A stretch of 64,000 nt of DNA from the NCBI RefSeq assembly GCF_026339735.1, contig NZ_JAPEQG010000001.1:4836001-4900000 (forward strand), read 5' to 3'. This document shows positions 1 through 9,414 of the stretch, piece after piece (the first letter of the stretch is position 1; each line of letters begins with the position of its first letter). Origin of the DNA: Streptomyces sp. NBC_01669. Lineage in GTDB: Bacteria; Actinomycetota; Actinomycetes; Streptomycetales; Streptomycetaceae. The notes beneath the pieces were generated by a model, which had not been told where the DNA came from, searched no databases, and was given only the letters and a program-made list of their open reading frames with translations. The position numbers were made by a program, and so were the translations under genes.

Positions 1-318
1 GCGTTCGACCCGCACGGCAACCTGTGGATCTCCACGGACGGCAATCAGCTCGGCTCGCACGACGGCCTGTTCGGGGTCGCCACCCAGGGCGAGCGGCGTG
101 GTGAGCTCAAGCAGTTCCTGACCGTGCCGAGCGGCGCCGAGACCTGCGGTCCGGTGGTCCAGGACCGCCGCGTGCTCGTCGCGGTGCAGCACCCGGGCGA
201 GATCGACGGCGCGTCCGTCGAGAAGCCGGCGAGCAGCTGGCCGGACGGTCCGGGCAGGATCGTGCGCCCGTCGGTCGTCGCCGTCTGGCGCAAGGACGGC
301 CGCGACATCGGCGTCTGA
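1..318 (+). CDS. PhoX-like alkaline phosphatase, C-terminal end (partial)
   Basis: Only the last 105 codons are present; the gene begins before the window and ends with TGA at 316-318. The visible part has beta-propeller-like strands (WISTDG, RGELKQFLTVPSGAE) and a tail resembling the C-terminus of DUF839/PhoX secreted phosphatases, including the CGPVV and VQHPGE segments. Family knowledge: PhoX enzymes are Tat-exported, metal-dependent phosphomonoesterases that release phosphate outside the cell. The signal peptide and active site are outside the window, so the call rests on the C-terminal pattern. The next gene converges from the other strand 19 bases away. Confidence 0.7.
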   Translation, partial: AFDPHGNLWISTDGNQLGSHDGLFGVATQGERRGELKQFLTVPSGAETCGPVVQDRRVLVAVQHPGEIDGASVEKPASSWPDGPGRIVRPSVVAVWRKDGRDIGV

Positions 319-337
319 GCCCCACCGGCGCAAGCGT

Positions 338-1309
338 TCACGCGGTGGCGACCTGGCGGCGCCACCGCGTGAACTGCGCCTCCGCGTCCCCGGTGTAGGA
401 CCACGGCACCCGCACCGCCCGGCCGTCCAGCAGCCGGAACGCGTCCGCGGCCTCCGCGGGCCGCCCCGCGTAACAGGCCGCGTGCGCGAGGTAGTTCAGC
501 TCGCCGACCTCCTCCGGGGGCACCGGCCCCGCCGCGCGCGTCCCGAGCCACCGCTCCCAGGTGCGGCGCACCTCGGTCACCGCAAGCTCGTGGTCCCAGT
601 GCTGCTGCCCGGTGCGCGGCGCCACGACGGGCCGCCCGTGCGTGGCATCGGAGACGTACCGGTACTCCTCGACCCTGGCGATCTGTACCAGCACCGGTAG
701 CGACGAACCGGGCGGCGCCGCGCCCGCCGCGTCGCGCGCGAAGTCGTACATGGTGCCGTGGGTGCCGTGCCAGCGCGCCGAGTAGTAGCGCAGCAGCTGT
801 GTGTGCCCCTCCATGTGGTGGGGGTCGCGGCGCAGCAGTTCGTCCCACCACTGCGTGATCCGGCACCGGGCCCCGTCCTCGTACAGCCGCGCCACGGTCA
901 GCAGTGACGCCCACGGCATCGGGTCGGACGGGCAGGCCTCGGCGGCCCGCAGGCAGCACCGGACGACCCGGTCCACCCGGTCCTGGTCGACGGTGATGCC
1001 GCGGCCCGCCATGACGGCCCGCCCGAAGAGCCGGACGACGTCGGTCGCCGCCTTCAGCACGTGCGCGTCGGCGTTCTTCGGTTCGGCGGCGAGCCAGGTC
1101 TCCACGGTGGAGCTGCCCGCGGCGGCGTGGGCGAGCAGCCGGGTCCGGTGGGTGCGCAGGGCCCACGCGTTGCCGGTGGCCTGCAGCAGATCGCGTACGC
1201 CCTGCCAGCGGCCGATGACGATGTCCTGGCGGGCCGCGGTGAGCGACCGGTCGCCGAAATCCGGGTCGAAGCGCACGGGTGGGGGGGTGCGGCGTCGGCG
1301 TACAGCCAT
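338..1309 (-). CDS. hypothetical protein, helical-repeat (TPR-like)
   Basis: A 323-residue soluble protein without signal peptide or membrane segment. The ATG at 1309-1307 was chosen because a GAGGAGA ribosome site lies about 12 bases upstream; longer in-frame extensions run into the permease gene. The N-terminus is basic (MAVRRRRTPP). The rest is Trp-, Ala- and Arg-rich paired helices (for example ITQWWDELLRRDPHHMEGH, and repeated blocks of about 35 residues) resembling tetratricopeptide or helical-hairpin folds. It follows the APC permease by about 50 bases in the same direction, so the two may be co-transcribed. I do not recognise the family and assign no function. Confidence 0.75.
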   Translation of the reverse strand: MAVRRRRTPPPVRFDPDFGDRSLTAARQDIVIGRWQGVRDLLQATGNAWALRTHRTRLLAHAAAGSSTVETWLAAEPKNADAHVLKAATDVVRLFGRAVMAGRGITVDQDRVDRVVRCCLRAAEACPSDPMPWASLLTVARLYEDGARCRITQWWDELLRRDPHHMEGHTQLLRYYSARWHGTHGTMYDFARDAAGAAPPGSSLPVLVQIARVEEYRYVSDATHGRPVVAPRTGQQHWDHELAVTEVRRTWERWLGTRAAGPVPPEEVGELNYLAHAACYAGRPAEAADAFRLLDGRAVRVPWSYTGDAEAQFTRWRRQVATA

Positions 1310-1358
1310 GTTCGGAGGGTCGTCTCCTCTCGGGGCTGGTGGGGGGAGGGGCCGGGGG

Positions 1359-2852
1359 TCAGAAGTCGGTGACGATCGTGGCGGAATCGGTGTAACCGGA
1401 CGAATCCTCGGCCTGCACGGTCCGTGAGGCATCGAGTTTCGCCGGACGGTAGTACGAGCTGCCGCGCCGCCGGTACCAGAGCATCGGGACGACACCCACG
1501 GCGAGACCGCCGAGGCCGAGCGCGAGCGCCGTTCTGCTGAAGTCGCCGAGCGCCTCGAAGAAGATCCAGAACATGAAGAGCGAGCCGGTCAGCGGCCAGA
1601 GCCCGCCGAGGACGAAGTCCGGGACCGAGCGGAGGAGCAGTTTGCGGTACGCGACGACGGCGGCCAGCCCCGCGAGCCCGTAGTACACGGCGATCTGCAG
1701 CCCGATGGCCTGCACGGCCACCCCCAGGATCCGTTGCACGCGGCCGAGGGCGAGCGAGGCGAGGATCAGGACGAGGGCGACCCCGCCCACGGCTGCGACA
1801 GCCACCCACGGCGTGTTCCAGCGGCGGTGCACCCGGCCGAACGCGGCGGGCATCGTGCGGTCGCGGCCCATCGCGAACAGGGAGCGCGTGACCTGGATGA
1901 GCGTGGTCTGCAGGGTCGCGACGGTGGACAGCATCACCGCCACCACCAGAAGTTTTCCGCCGACGCCGGGCCACACCTTCTCCCCGAGCACGGTCAGTAC
2001 GTTGGCGCTGTGCCGCTGGATGTCGTCGACGGAGAGGATCACGTTCACCGCGATCGCGAACACTTCGACGAGCGCGAAGACGGTGAGCACGCCGATGATC
2101 CCGGCCAGCCCCGCGGTGCGGCGGCTGTCGCGGGTCTCCTCGCTGAGGTTGCCGGTGACGTCCCAGCCCCAGTAGTAGAACGCGGCGATCAGCGCGCCGG
2201 AGGCGAAGCCGGAGACCCCGTCGAAGTGCCCGAAGCCGAGCCAGGACCATTCGAAGGCATGTGCGGCACCGGCCCCGGTGCCCGAGGAGCCGCGGACCAG
2301 CGCGACGACCGCGAAGAGCAGCAGGATCGCCAGCTCGACCCCGGAGATGAGCAGCTGCGTTCGGGCACTGAGCCGGGCACCGCCGAGCACGACGAGCAGC
2401 ATCAGCAGGAACCAGCCCGCCCCGATGAGGGTGGCGAGTGTCGTGTTGTCGGCGAAGCGCGAGTCGATGACGGTCAGCGTCATCGTTCCCGCGGGCAGCG
2501 ATCCGGCGACCATGAACAGGGTCGCCGCGACGACCAGCGCCCAGCCGCTGAGGAAACCGAGGAACGGGTGCAGGGTCCTGCCGACCCAGGAGTAGCCGGC
2601 GCCCGCGTTGACGTCGATCCGGCCGAGCTGCCGGTAGGCGAGGGCGATGCCGAGCATCGGTATCGCGCAGTACAGCAGGGCGGCGGGCGCGCCGAGACCG
2701 ACCGTACCGACGAGCACGGCACTGGTGGCGGCCAGCGAATAGGCGGGGGCGCTGCCCGCGACCGCCATCACGATCGTGTTGAACGTACCGAGGACATTGG
2801 GCTGGAGTCCACGGCCGGGCCGGGCGGGCGTGCTGCGCATCGCTGTTCTCAA
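1359..2852 (-). CDS. APC-superfamily amino acid permease
   Basis: A 497-residue polytopic protein with about 12 predicted membrane helices. The first helix carries the glycine/alanine-rich segment AVAGSAPAYSLAAT typical of APC transporters, where unwound helices bind amino acid or amine substrate. A hydrophilic C-terminal tail starts near residue 465. Family knowledge: such carriers move amino acids or polyamines with H+ or Na+ at the cytoplasmic membrane; the substrate cannot be read from sequence. The 237 bases to the divergent S4 gene hold the promoters of both; I see no clear operator there. The hypothetical gene downstream is probably in the same transcript. Confidence 0.88.
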   Translation of the reverse strand: MRTAMRSTPARPGRGLQPNVLGTFNTIVMAVAGSAPAYSLAATSAVLVGTVGLGAPAALLYCAIPMLGIALAYRQLGRIDVNAGAGYSWVGRTLHPFLGFLSGWALVVAATLFMVAGSLPAGTMTLTVIDSRFADNTTLATLIGAGWFLLMLLVVLGGARLSARTQLLISGVELAILLLFAVVALVRGSSGTGAGAAHAFEWSWLGFGHFDGVSGFASGALIAAFYYWGWDVTGNLSEETRDSRRTAGLAGIIGVLTVFALVEVFAIAVNVILSVDDIQRHSANVLTVLGEKVWPGVGGKLLVVAVMLSTVATLQTTLIQVTRSLFAMGRDRTMPAAFGRVHRRWNTPWVAVAAVGGVALVLILASLALGRVQRILGVAVQAIGLQIAVYYGLAGLAAVVAYRKLLLRSVPDFVLGGLWPLTGSLFMFWIFFEALGDFSRTALALGLGGLAVGVVPMLWYRRRGSSYYRPAKLDASRTVQAEDSSGYTDSATIVTDF

Positions 2853-3089
2853 CTGCTTCCGGAGGTATGGCGTGCCCGGCGGAGTCCCCGTACATCCCTC
2901 AGCGGCACGACATGTGGCGGCATGTCAGAAACAGATCTCCGAAACTCCGAACGGATGTGGTCGGTCCGTTCGGGAAGATCGTCCGCATCGTAGTCCCGTG
3001 GTTACAGCTGTGTCGGCTTGGGCGGTAGGAGTGTTACGTGGCTCCCGTACGAGGTTCACGGCTCGGGCGGAAGGCCTACAGTCGGAGAC

Positions 3090-3500
3090 ATGGTTTCGGG
3101 TGAGGCACCGCAGGCGGAGGGAAGCGTCCGCGTCGACAGCTGGATCTGGTCGGTACGGCTGACCAAGACCCGCTCGCAGGCCGCTGCCGCCTGCCGCGCG
3201 GGGCACGTCAAGGTCAACGGGGACCGTGCCAAGCCGGCGCAGACCCTGCATGTGGGGGACGAGGTACGGCTCCGGCACGCCGGCCGCGACCGGATCGTCG
3301 TCGTGTCCAGGATCGTGAAGAAGCGGGTCGGCCCGCCGGTGGCGGCGGAGTGCTTCGTCGACAACAGCCCACCCCCGCCGCCGCGCGAAGCGGTCATCCA
3401 GGTGCCGGTCCGCGACCGGGGCACGGGCCGCCCGACCAAGCGCGACCGCCGCGAGATGGAACGCCTGCAGAGCCGCGGCCACGGGGACCGGTCGGCGTGA
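3090..3500 (+). CDS. S4-domain RNA-binding protein (Hsp15-like)
   Basis: A 136-residue protein. The S4 domain occupies roughly residues 12-60: VRVDSWIWSVRLTKTRSQA, then CRAGHVKVNG and later KPAQTLHVGDEVRL, the alpha-L RNA-binding motif. The C-terminus is basic with a GRPTKRDRREMERL helix, as in Hsp15/YrfH-type ribosome-associated proteins. Family knowledge: Hsp15 binds free 50S subunits carrying stalled nascent chains. A polyproline stretch precedes the C-terminal helix. ATG 3090 was preferred over the upstream in-frame ATG at 3018 because homologous S4 proteins begin shortly before the VRVDSWIW block. It is transcribed away from the APC permease and appears monocistronic. Confidence 0.87.
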   Translation: MVSGEAPQAEGSVRVDSWIWSVRLTKTRSQAAAACRAGHVKVNGDRAKPAQTLHVGDEVRLRHAGRDRIVVVSRIVKKRVGPPVAAECFVDNSPPPPPREAVIQVPVRDRGTGRPTKRDRREMERLQSRGHGDRSA

Positions 3501-3531
3501 CGCGTTCATCCGAGCCCGCGTCCGCCTGCGT

Positions 3532-5508
3532 CTACGGCTGCGGTGAGGCGATCGCCCGCGCCGCCGCGACCTCCTGGCGCAGCGGCGCCAGTACCCCCTC
3601 CTCGTCGCCCGGCAGCTCGGTCCGTACGCTCACCAGGTCCTCGCTCGCCCGCAGCCCCTCCGCCAATTCGCGGAGCTGCTGCTGGATCTCGGCCACTTCC
3701 TCCGGCGCCGGTTCCGGTGCACCGTGGTCGACCCGGACCCGTGCCGCCGTCGCCGCGTCCACGATCCGCTCGACCGCGACGACCAGGGGCCACCAGGCGG
3801 CGGCCCGGGTGCCGACCGGGGGCGGTTCCGTCAGGGCGCGCTGGAACTCGGACCGTACGGAGGACAGATCGCGGTAGATGCGGCGCCGTGCCCGTACCCG
3901 TTCCGCCTGGTCGACGGGGGAGATCCGCTCGCCCCCGCGACCATCACTGCCCGGGTCGAAGGCGTACGCCACATAGTCGGCGATGTCCGTGACCGCGTTC
4001 GCGAGCCGGTGTCCGATCCGGGTGTGCCAGCTCTCCGGCCACAGCAGATAGCCCGCCACGAGCACGATCGCGCAGCCGAGGAGACTGTCCACCAGGCGCG
4101 GCTCGACCAGGGCGACGCCCTGGTGGTTCAGCACGTCGGACAGCAGCAGGATGACCGGCGTGATGGCCGCGGTCTGGAATGCGTACCCCTTGGCCGTGAA
4201 CGCCGGGATCAGCGCGGCCAGCACCACCATCACGAGTACGTCCCACCACCCGATCGGCACCGCGGTGAGGATCGGTGTGGCGATGACGAGACCGGCCGCC
4301 GTGCCCACGGCGCGCAGCACCGCACGCGAGAAGACCGAGCCGAAGTCCGGCTTCAGCACGAACGTGACGGTCAGCGCCACCCAGTAGGAGCGGTCCACGG
4401 CGACCAGCGAGGTCAGCGCCTGGGCCAGGCCGATGCAGAGGGCCAGTCGCAGTCCGTACCGCCAGGACGTCCCGGAGAACAGCACGGCCCGGGTCGCCCG
4501 CCGCATCCGTACCCCCAGCGCGGCGGGGCGTCCGAGCCGGTCGTCGACGTTGTACGGATCGACGTCGGCGTTGTGCACGACGGCCGCCGCGTGGCGCAGC
4601 GCGCTGTCCACGGCCCGGGTGGCGGGCGAGTCGGGCGCGGGCAGCTCCGGTTCGGCGCCGCCGGTGCGGCTCTCCTCGACGGCCGCTGCCAGTTCCCGGA
4701 CCGCCGCCGGGATCGCGTCGGGCAGCCGGGACCGCCGCACATGCACCGCGGGCGCCGCCTCGACGAGCGGGATGACCACATTGAGCTGGGCGAGCAGCCG
4801 CACCATCGCGCCGCTGCGCCCGTGGTAGCGGGCCCGGCGGGCGAGGATCAGGTCGTACGAGGTGTCCAGCGCCTGGGTGACCGCCTGCCGCCGCTTCTCG
4901 TACGCGTCGGTGCCCGCGGCGGCCAGCAGATCGGCGACGGCGAGGTACGTGTCCGCGACCGCGACCCGCTCCGGCAGTTTCCGCCGCATCGGCCAGGCCA
5001 GCAGTGTCAGGGCGAGCACGAACAGTCCGCCGAGCGTCAGCAGCAGCGGCGCCACCCACCAGGGGGCCGGCAGGGGCAGTCCGGCTCCGACGACCGAGTT
5101 GAGCAGGAGCAGCAGCCCGGACACGGAGGCGACCGCGCCGATCGTCGACATCATCCCGGAGAGCAGCCCGACGGCGGTCAGCACGGCGACGGCCGCCCAG
5201 CCGGTCCCGTACACCAGCGTGCCGAGCATGATGCCGACCGCGCCGAACAGTTGTGGCACGGCGATGTTCAGGACCCGCATCCGGTACGCGTCGGCGGTGT
5301 CGCCGATGACACCGGAGAGCGCGCCCATGGAGACGAGCGCGCCGTAGGCCGGCCGGTCGAGCGCGAAGCCGACGGCCAGCGGTCCGGCCATGGCGATGGA
5401 GGCGCGCACGGCGGCGGCCCACGGGATGGGAGCGGAAACCGGACGGAGCCCGCTCAGCAGCCAGCTCGGTGGTGCGGCACGCTTCCGTTCCGCCTCGGCC
5501 TCTGCCAA
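3532..5508 (-). CDS. FUSC-family membrane transporter
   Basis: A 658-residue protein with two clusters of membrane helices, roughly residues 40-165 and 365-490, separated and followed by long cytoplasmic helical regions. This is the duplicated layout of the fusaric acid resistance / aromatic acid exporter (FUSC, YccS/AaeB-like) family. The second cluster begins with WRYGLRLALCIGLAQA and contains SYWVALTVTFVLKPD, the FUSC_2 signature region. Family members export aromatic acids or relieve envelope stress; the substrate here is unknown. The C-terminus is rich in acidic helices. The stop lies about 30 bases from the convergent S4 gene. The small DUF2630 gene lies 26 bases upstream and may share its promoter. 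Confidence 0.87.
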   Translation of the reverse strand: MAEAEAERKRAAPPSWLLSGLRPVSAPIPWAAAVRASIAMAGPLAVGFALDRPAYGALVSMGALSGVIGDTADAYRMRVLNIAVPQLFGAVGIMLGTLVYGTGWAAVAVLTAVGLLSGMMSTIGAVASVSGLLLLLNSVVGAGLPLPAPWWVAPLLLTLGGLFVLALTLLAWPMRRKLPERVAVADTYLAVADLLAAAGTDAYEKRRQAVTQALDTSYDLILARRARYHGRSGAMVRLLAQLNVVIPLVEAAPAVHVRRSRLPDAIPAAVRELAAAVEESRTGGAEPELPAPDSPATRAVDSALRHAAAVVHNADVDPYNVDDRLGRPAALGVRMRRATRAVLFSGTSWRYGLRLALCIGLAQALTSLVAVDRSYWVALTVTFVLKPDFGSVFSRAVLRAVGTAAGLVIATPILTAVPIGWWDVLVMVVLAALIPAFTAKGYAFQTAAITPVILLLSDVLNHQGVALVEPRLVDSLLGCAIVLVAGYLLWPESWHTRIGHRLANAVTDIADYVAYAFDPGSDGRGGERISPVDQAERVRARRRIYRDLSSVRSEFQRALTEPPPVGTRAAAWWPLVVAVERIVDAATAARVRVDHGAPEPAPEEVAEIQQQLRELAEGLRASEDLVSVRTELPGDEEGVLAPLRQEVAAARAIASPQP

Positions 5509-5534
5509 CGGGCTCCCCCTACGACGACGTGCGG

Positions 5535-5780
5535 TCAGCTCTGGTAGCCCTCTGCTTCGTCGGCGGGACGGACCCTCGCCGCGTTCGGGTCGTCACCGAA
5601 CTCGCTGAGGGCGCGACGCTGCCGCAGCAGGTCCCAGCACTGATCGAGTTGGACCTCCACCGTACGCAGGCACGACTTCTCGTCGGCCCGGAGGCCCATG
5701 TTCCGGGTGGAGCGGTCGCGAAGGGTCCGCTCCTCGGAGATCGGCCCGCCGATGTTGTCGATGATCTCCTGCTCGTCCAT
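5535..5780 (-). CDS. DUF2630 family protein
   Basis: An 81-residue acidic protein. The pattern LRTVEVQLDQCWDLLRQRRAL followed by VRPADEAEGYQ matches the DUF2630 family, which is nearly always about 80 residues. The start ATG is preceded by GGGGGAG. It has no membrane segment or known motif, and no biochemical role is established. It sits between the oxidoreductase (30 bases upstream) and the FUSC transporter (26 bases downstream), all on the minus strand, so a three-gene transcript is likely. Confidence 0.85.
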   Translation of the reverse strand: MDEQEIIDNIGGPISEERTLRDRSTRNMGLRADEKSCLRTVEVQLDQCWDLLRQRRALSEFGDDPNAARVRPADEAEGYQS

Positions 5781-5810
5781 GTCGTCTCCCCCGGAATTTC
5801 TGAACGCGGG

Positions 5811-6755
5811 TCAGAGCGCGAACAGGGTCTTGCCACGGGCGCCGCCCGTGCGGTTCCGGTCGAGCGCCTGCGGGGCCTTCTCCAGCGGGAGTTCGATGTC
5901 GATGGGCACCTTGAGTACGCCCTCCAGGGCCCCCGTCGCCAGGACGTCGAGCAGTACGGGTGTCGGCTCCAGGCGGAAGTCGATACCGCTGACACCGGCG
6001 GGAAGGGCGGCCCGCCAGGCGACGCCCCGCGTGGAGACGGCCACACCCCCGGCCCGTACCAGTGCCGCATGCGCCACGAAGCCGTCCGGGGTGGTGGACA
6101 CCAGGTCGACGAGCGCATCGATGCCTTCCGGGCACGCCTCCCGTACCGCCGCTTCGAGCGGAAGGGCCGTCGTGTCGATCGTGACCGCGGCGCCGAGCGC
6201 CCTCATCCGCCCGCGCTCGTCGCCGCGCACGGCGGCGAGGACGCGCAGGTCCCGGGCGGACGCGAGCTGGGTCAGATAGCTGCCGACGCCGCCCGCCGCC
6301 CCGATGACGAGCAGACTCTCGTGGCCACGGAGCACCACGGTCTCCAGGAGCTGCGCCGCGGCCATCCCGGCGGACGGCAGCGCCGCGGCGGTCCGGAGCG
6401 GGAGACCGTCCGGGACCAGGGTGATCGTGGAGTCCTGCGGGACGGACACGTAGTCGCAGTACGTGCCCGCGCCGGCCGACGATCCGCTCACCCGGCCGAA
6501 GACCTGGTCGCCGACCCGGAAGCGGTTCTCGCCGCCGCCGATCATGTCCACCCGGCCCGCGTAGTCCACGCCGACGACCAGCGGGAACACCGGCTCCGCA
6601 GCCCCTTCCGGGGCGTTGTCCGCGATCTGCCAGTCGCACGGGTTGAGCGCGGCGTACACGATCTTCACCCGCACCTCGCCGGCCCGGGGATCCGGCTTGG
6701 GAAGCTCGATCAGTGAAGGATCGGCCCGGAACGCGCTGACGGCTATGGCTCGCAT
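5811..6755 (-). CDS. NADP-dependent zinc-type alcohol dehydrogenase-like oxidoreductase (MDR family)
   Basis: A 314-residue medium-chain dehydrogenase/reductase. The GroES-like N-terminal half contains NPCDWQIADN and VVGVDYAGRV, as in quinone oxidoreductase-type members. The Rossmann half carries the dinucleotide loop GAAGGVGSY at about residues 152-160. The cysteine/histidine ligands of the catalytic zinc of true alcohol dehydrogenases are absent, so an NADPH-dependent quinone or enone reductase activity is more likely. Substrate unknown. It heads a probable operon with DUF2630 and FUSC, suggesting a role in handling reactive or aromatic compounds; that is inference from context. Confidence 0.88.
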   Translation of the reverse strand: MRAIAVSAFRADPSLIELPKPDPRAGEVRVKIVYAALNPCDWQIADNAPEGAAEPVFPLVVGVDYAGRVDMIGGGENRFRVGDQVFGRVSGSSAGAGTYCDYVSVPQDSTITLVPDGLPLRTAAALPSAGMAAAQLLETVVLRGHESLLVIGAAGGVGSYLTQLASARDLRVLAAVRGDERGRMRALGAAVTIDTTALPLEAAVREACPEGIDALVDLVSTTPDGFVAHAALVRAGGVAVSTRGVAWRAALPAGVSGIDFRLEPTPVLLDVLATGALEGVLKVPIDIELPLEKAPQALDRNRTGGARGKTLFAL

Positions 6756-6858
6756 ACGGAAGACCTCTCAGTCGACCCCGACGGTCACGCAGTCCTGCAC
6801 TCCACTCTTGCCCGGCCCGCTCGCCGCCGCACGTCGAACCGGGCGCGGCGCCCGGCGC

Positions 6859-7839
6859 TCAGCCGGCGTGCAGGTCGAGCCCGACGAGGAGCGCCCGGTG
6901 GTCGGTGCCGTCGAGGCGCAGGAAGCGGGCCGACCGTACCGAGAAGTCGTCGCTGACCAGCACATGGTCGATCTGGGTGCGCAATGGACTGGAGCGGTCC
7001 GCGGGCCAGGAGTACGTACGGGAGGCGCCGGCGATTCGGGCGCTGTCGTGGAGACCGCCCGCGTCGAGGACGGCGCGGAACGCGGCATGGTCCTGGGAGG
7101 CGTTGAAGTCACCCGCCACGATGGTGCGGCTCCCCTTCGAGCCTGCCGCGAAGTCCCGGACCCGGCCGAGCTCCGTGCGCCACTTGCCGACCATGCCGGG
7201 GATCGGCGGCATCGGATGTGCGAGCTGCAGCCGGACGTCCTTGCCCGCCACGACGGCCACCGAACCCGGCATCGCCATCGCCCCGTCGATCCCGCCCGTC
7301 GGGCGCAGCGGATGACGGCTGAGGATCGCCGAACCGAGCGAGCCGTCGAGCCGGACGACGTTGCGGTACGGGTACGCGGTGTGCGGGACCCGGGCGGCGA
7401 GGGCGTCCGCACAGCGGAAGTCGCACTCCTCGACGAAGACGATGTCGGGCCGCGCACGGCGGACCGCGGTGATCAGTGCGTCGGTGGCGCCACCGAACTC
7501 CACATTGGAGGTGAGCACGCTCAGCCGGGCGAGGACCGGACCGTGCGCGCCCGTGGAACCGGGCCCGTACGGGCGCAGGAACCACACGGTCAGGGCGAGC
7601 ACGACGGCCGCCCACACCATTCCCGTACGCCACCGGGCCAGTGCGGCGAGCCCCAGGCCGACCCCGCCCGGCACCAGCAGCCAGGGCAGGAAGGCGAGGG
7701 CCTGCGGCACGGGCGTCATACCGTCGGTGCCGACTGCCCGGAACCCGACGACGACGCTCGCCACCACCAGCGTGAGAGCCGCAACCCAGAGCGCGGGTCG
7801 CCTGCGCGTACCCGTACAGGCGGGCTCGGTGCTGTTCAC
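6859..7839 (-). CDS. endonuclease/exonuclease/phosphatase (EEP) family membrane protein
   Basis: A 326-residue protein with three N-terminal membrane helices (about residues 15-92) followed by an extracytoplasmic EEP domain. The DNase I/sphingomyelinase-type catalytic residues are visible in order: TSNVEF (Asn), FVEECD (Glu), GDFNASQDHAAF (Asp/Asn), QIDHVLVS (Asp/His) and the terminal GTDHRALL (Asp-His). The family hydrolyses phosphodiesters with Mg2+; the membrane-tethered type is common in actinomycetes and its substrate is unknown. I chose the GTG at 7839-7837 because the EEP and membrane region follow directly and an AAAGG lies just upstream. An in-frame ATG exists further upstream. Confidence 0.85.
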   Translation of the reverse strand: MNSTEPACTGTRRRPALWVAALTLVVASVVVGFRAVGTDGMTPVPQALAFLPWLLVPGGVGLGLAALARWRTGMVWAAVVLALTVWFLRPYGPGSTGAHGPVLARLSVLTSNVEFGGATDALITAVRRARPDIVFVEECDFRCADALAARVPHTAYPYRNVVRLDGSLGSAILSRHPLRPTGGIDGAMAMPGSVAVVAGKDVRLQLAHPMPPIPGMVGKWRTELGRVRDFAAGSKGSRTIVAGDFNASQDHAAFRAVLDAGGLHDSARIAGASRTYSWPADRSSPLRTQIDHVLVSDDFSVRSARFLRLDGTDHRALLVGLDLHAG

Positions 7840-7906
7840 AGGGGGACCTTTCGCAAGGACCGGGCAGAGGGCCGCCCGCATCCTCTCCCGGGCGGGGCGG
7901 GCCGGA

Positions 7907-8794
7907 TCAAGCCCGTGCGGCGGATCCCCGCCCCGCCCACACCCGCGCGACCACCGCACACAGCGCCACCGCCAGCCCCGCACCGAGGACGATCCACACC
8001 GTCGTACGGAGCGAAGCCGTCAGCGCGTCGTAGACCGCCGCCGCCGCGTCGTGGTCGCTGCCCGGCACCCCGGCCAGCACCCGGTTCCGGGCGATCGCGA
8101 TCAGTGCGCGCAGCACCAGCGCACCGAGGGCGAATCCGAGCCCGACGAGCGCCGTGGCCGTCAGTGCGGAAAGGGCGGCGCCCCGGCGTCCCGGCAGGCC
8201 ACGCACCGCCGCGACGGCCACGGCCGCGAGAGCGAACAGCACGGTCCCGACCGCGGGCCAGATGCTGCCGGTCCGGAGCAGGCGGAAGGTGTGGCGCAGC
8301 TGGTCGGCGCGGTCGGCGGAGATCAGCGTGATCTCGGTGTGCTGGACCGGGATCCGGTCGGCGAGCGGCACCCCGCTGTCCAGCAGATTATGTTTGACCT
8401 GCTCCGACACCGGCGCAAGATCGATGGTCACTGCCTCGCCGGTGTTTCCGTTCAGCGCGGCGGTGACCGCCTGGTGGGCGGTGCGGTTGGCGGCGTCCCA
8501 AGCGGTACGGAAGGCATCGGTGGTGGTGAACGACTGCACCGCCTCGTACAGGAAGCCCCGCACGGTGTCCTGGAGCGGCCCGGCGTCGATCTGCTTCATC
8601 GCCTCGTCGGTGATCAGACCGGCCACGATGGCCTGCACATCGGGGTCGGAGGCGAGCGGTTCCACCGCGGCGACGTACCGGTCCGTGTTGTCGATCTCCA
8701 GATCGACCCAGGCGGCCAGCGCACTCAGCGGGACGAGGACGGCGAGCAGCACAAGCAGCACCGTCGACAACGCCACCGAGAGAGAGGTCCGCAC
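7907..8794 (-). CDS. membrane protein of unknown function
   Basis: A 295-residue protein with one N-terminal membrane helix (residues 7-28), a soluble domain of about 150 residues outside the membrane, and three more helices near residues 183-205, 212-235 and 262-285. The soluble part has repeated short helices (DNTDRYVAAVEPLASDPDVQAIV and later TTTDAFRTAWDAANRTAH) common in actinobacterial membrane proteins of unknown role. It lies 67 bases upstream of the EEP gene in the same direction, so the two may form an operon. It diverges from the small membrane protein at 8913. Confidence 0.8.
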   Translation of the reverse strand: MRTSLSVALSTVLLVLLAVLVPLSALAAWVDLEIDNTDRYVAAVEPLASDPDVQAIVAGLITDEAMKQIDAGPLQDTVRGFLYEAVQSFTTTDAFRTAWDAANRTAHQAVTAALNGNTGEAVTIDLAPVSEQVKHNLLDSGVPLADRIPVQHTEITLISADRADQLRHTFRLLRTGSIWPAVGTVLFALAAVAVAAVRGLPGRRGAALSALTATALVGLGFALGALVLRALIAIARNRVLAGVPGSDHDAAAAVYDALTASLRTTVWIVLGAGLAVALCAVVARVWAGRGSAARA

Positions 8795-8912
8795 CCCTCA
8801 AGGGAATCCCGGACGGCAGCGGTGCGCTCCGGGCGGTGCGCCATTCGAGTTGCCGGGCCCCACGACGGGGTGTGCCCTGGAGTGAACGGGGTGATGGAAG
8901 GAGCTTTCGGCC

Positions 8913-9314
8913 ATGACGACACACGCTTCGATGCCGACGCGGCGGCGCACGCGGGCGCGCCCCCACCGCCCCAGCACACTCAGCTGGGCCATGCCCGTCG
9001 CTCTCGGCGTGATCGGGGGCTGGTGGGCGACGTCCATCGTGCGCGGCGGCGGTGTGCTCACCGGCACGCAGCTCGCGCTCGGTCTGATCACCGGCGCCGT
9101 GCTGGCGGCGCTCTGCTACGGCCTCGGCCGGGTACAGAAGGGACTGCCGACGGGAACCAAGGCCACCGCGTACGGCGTGCTGTTCGGCGGTACGGTCGGC
9201 TTCCTGTACAGCCTGTCCGACAAGAGCGTGCTCGCGTCCTCCGTCCTGGCCCTGGTGACCGGAGCCGCGATGTGGGTGTGCGCCTTCTACGCGTTCCACG
9301 TGACGGAGGACTGA
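8913..9314 (+). CDS. small integral membrane protein
   Basis: A 133-residue protein with a basic N-terminus (TRRRTRARPHRP) and about four membrane helices (LSWAMPVALGVIGGWW, QLALGLITGAVLAALCYGL, AYGVLFGGTVGFLYS, SVLALVTGAAMWVCAFYAF). A GAAGGAG ribosome site precedes the ATG. No enzymatic motif is seen and the family is unknown. It is followed after 100 bases by the MerR-PP2C fusion on the same strand, but that gene has its own strong ribosome site, so co-transcription is uncertain. Confidence 0.75.
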   Translation: MTTHASMPTRRRTRARPHRPSTLSWAMPVALGVIGGWWATSIVRGGGVLTGTQLALGLITGAVLAALCYGLGRVQKGLPTGTKATAYGVLFGGTVGFLYSLSDKSVLASSVLALVTGAAMWVCAFYAFHVTED

Positions 9315-9414
9315 CTCCGCGCCCCGTCTCGTCCTTCATCCTTGACTTTCTCCGCGGGGGAAGCCCCAGCATCGGCGGGGCCGGGCGGGACCGTCCGGTA
9401 CGAGGAGGTCTGCG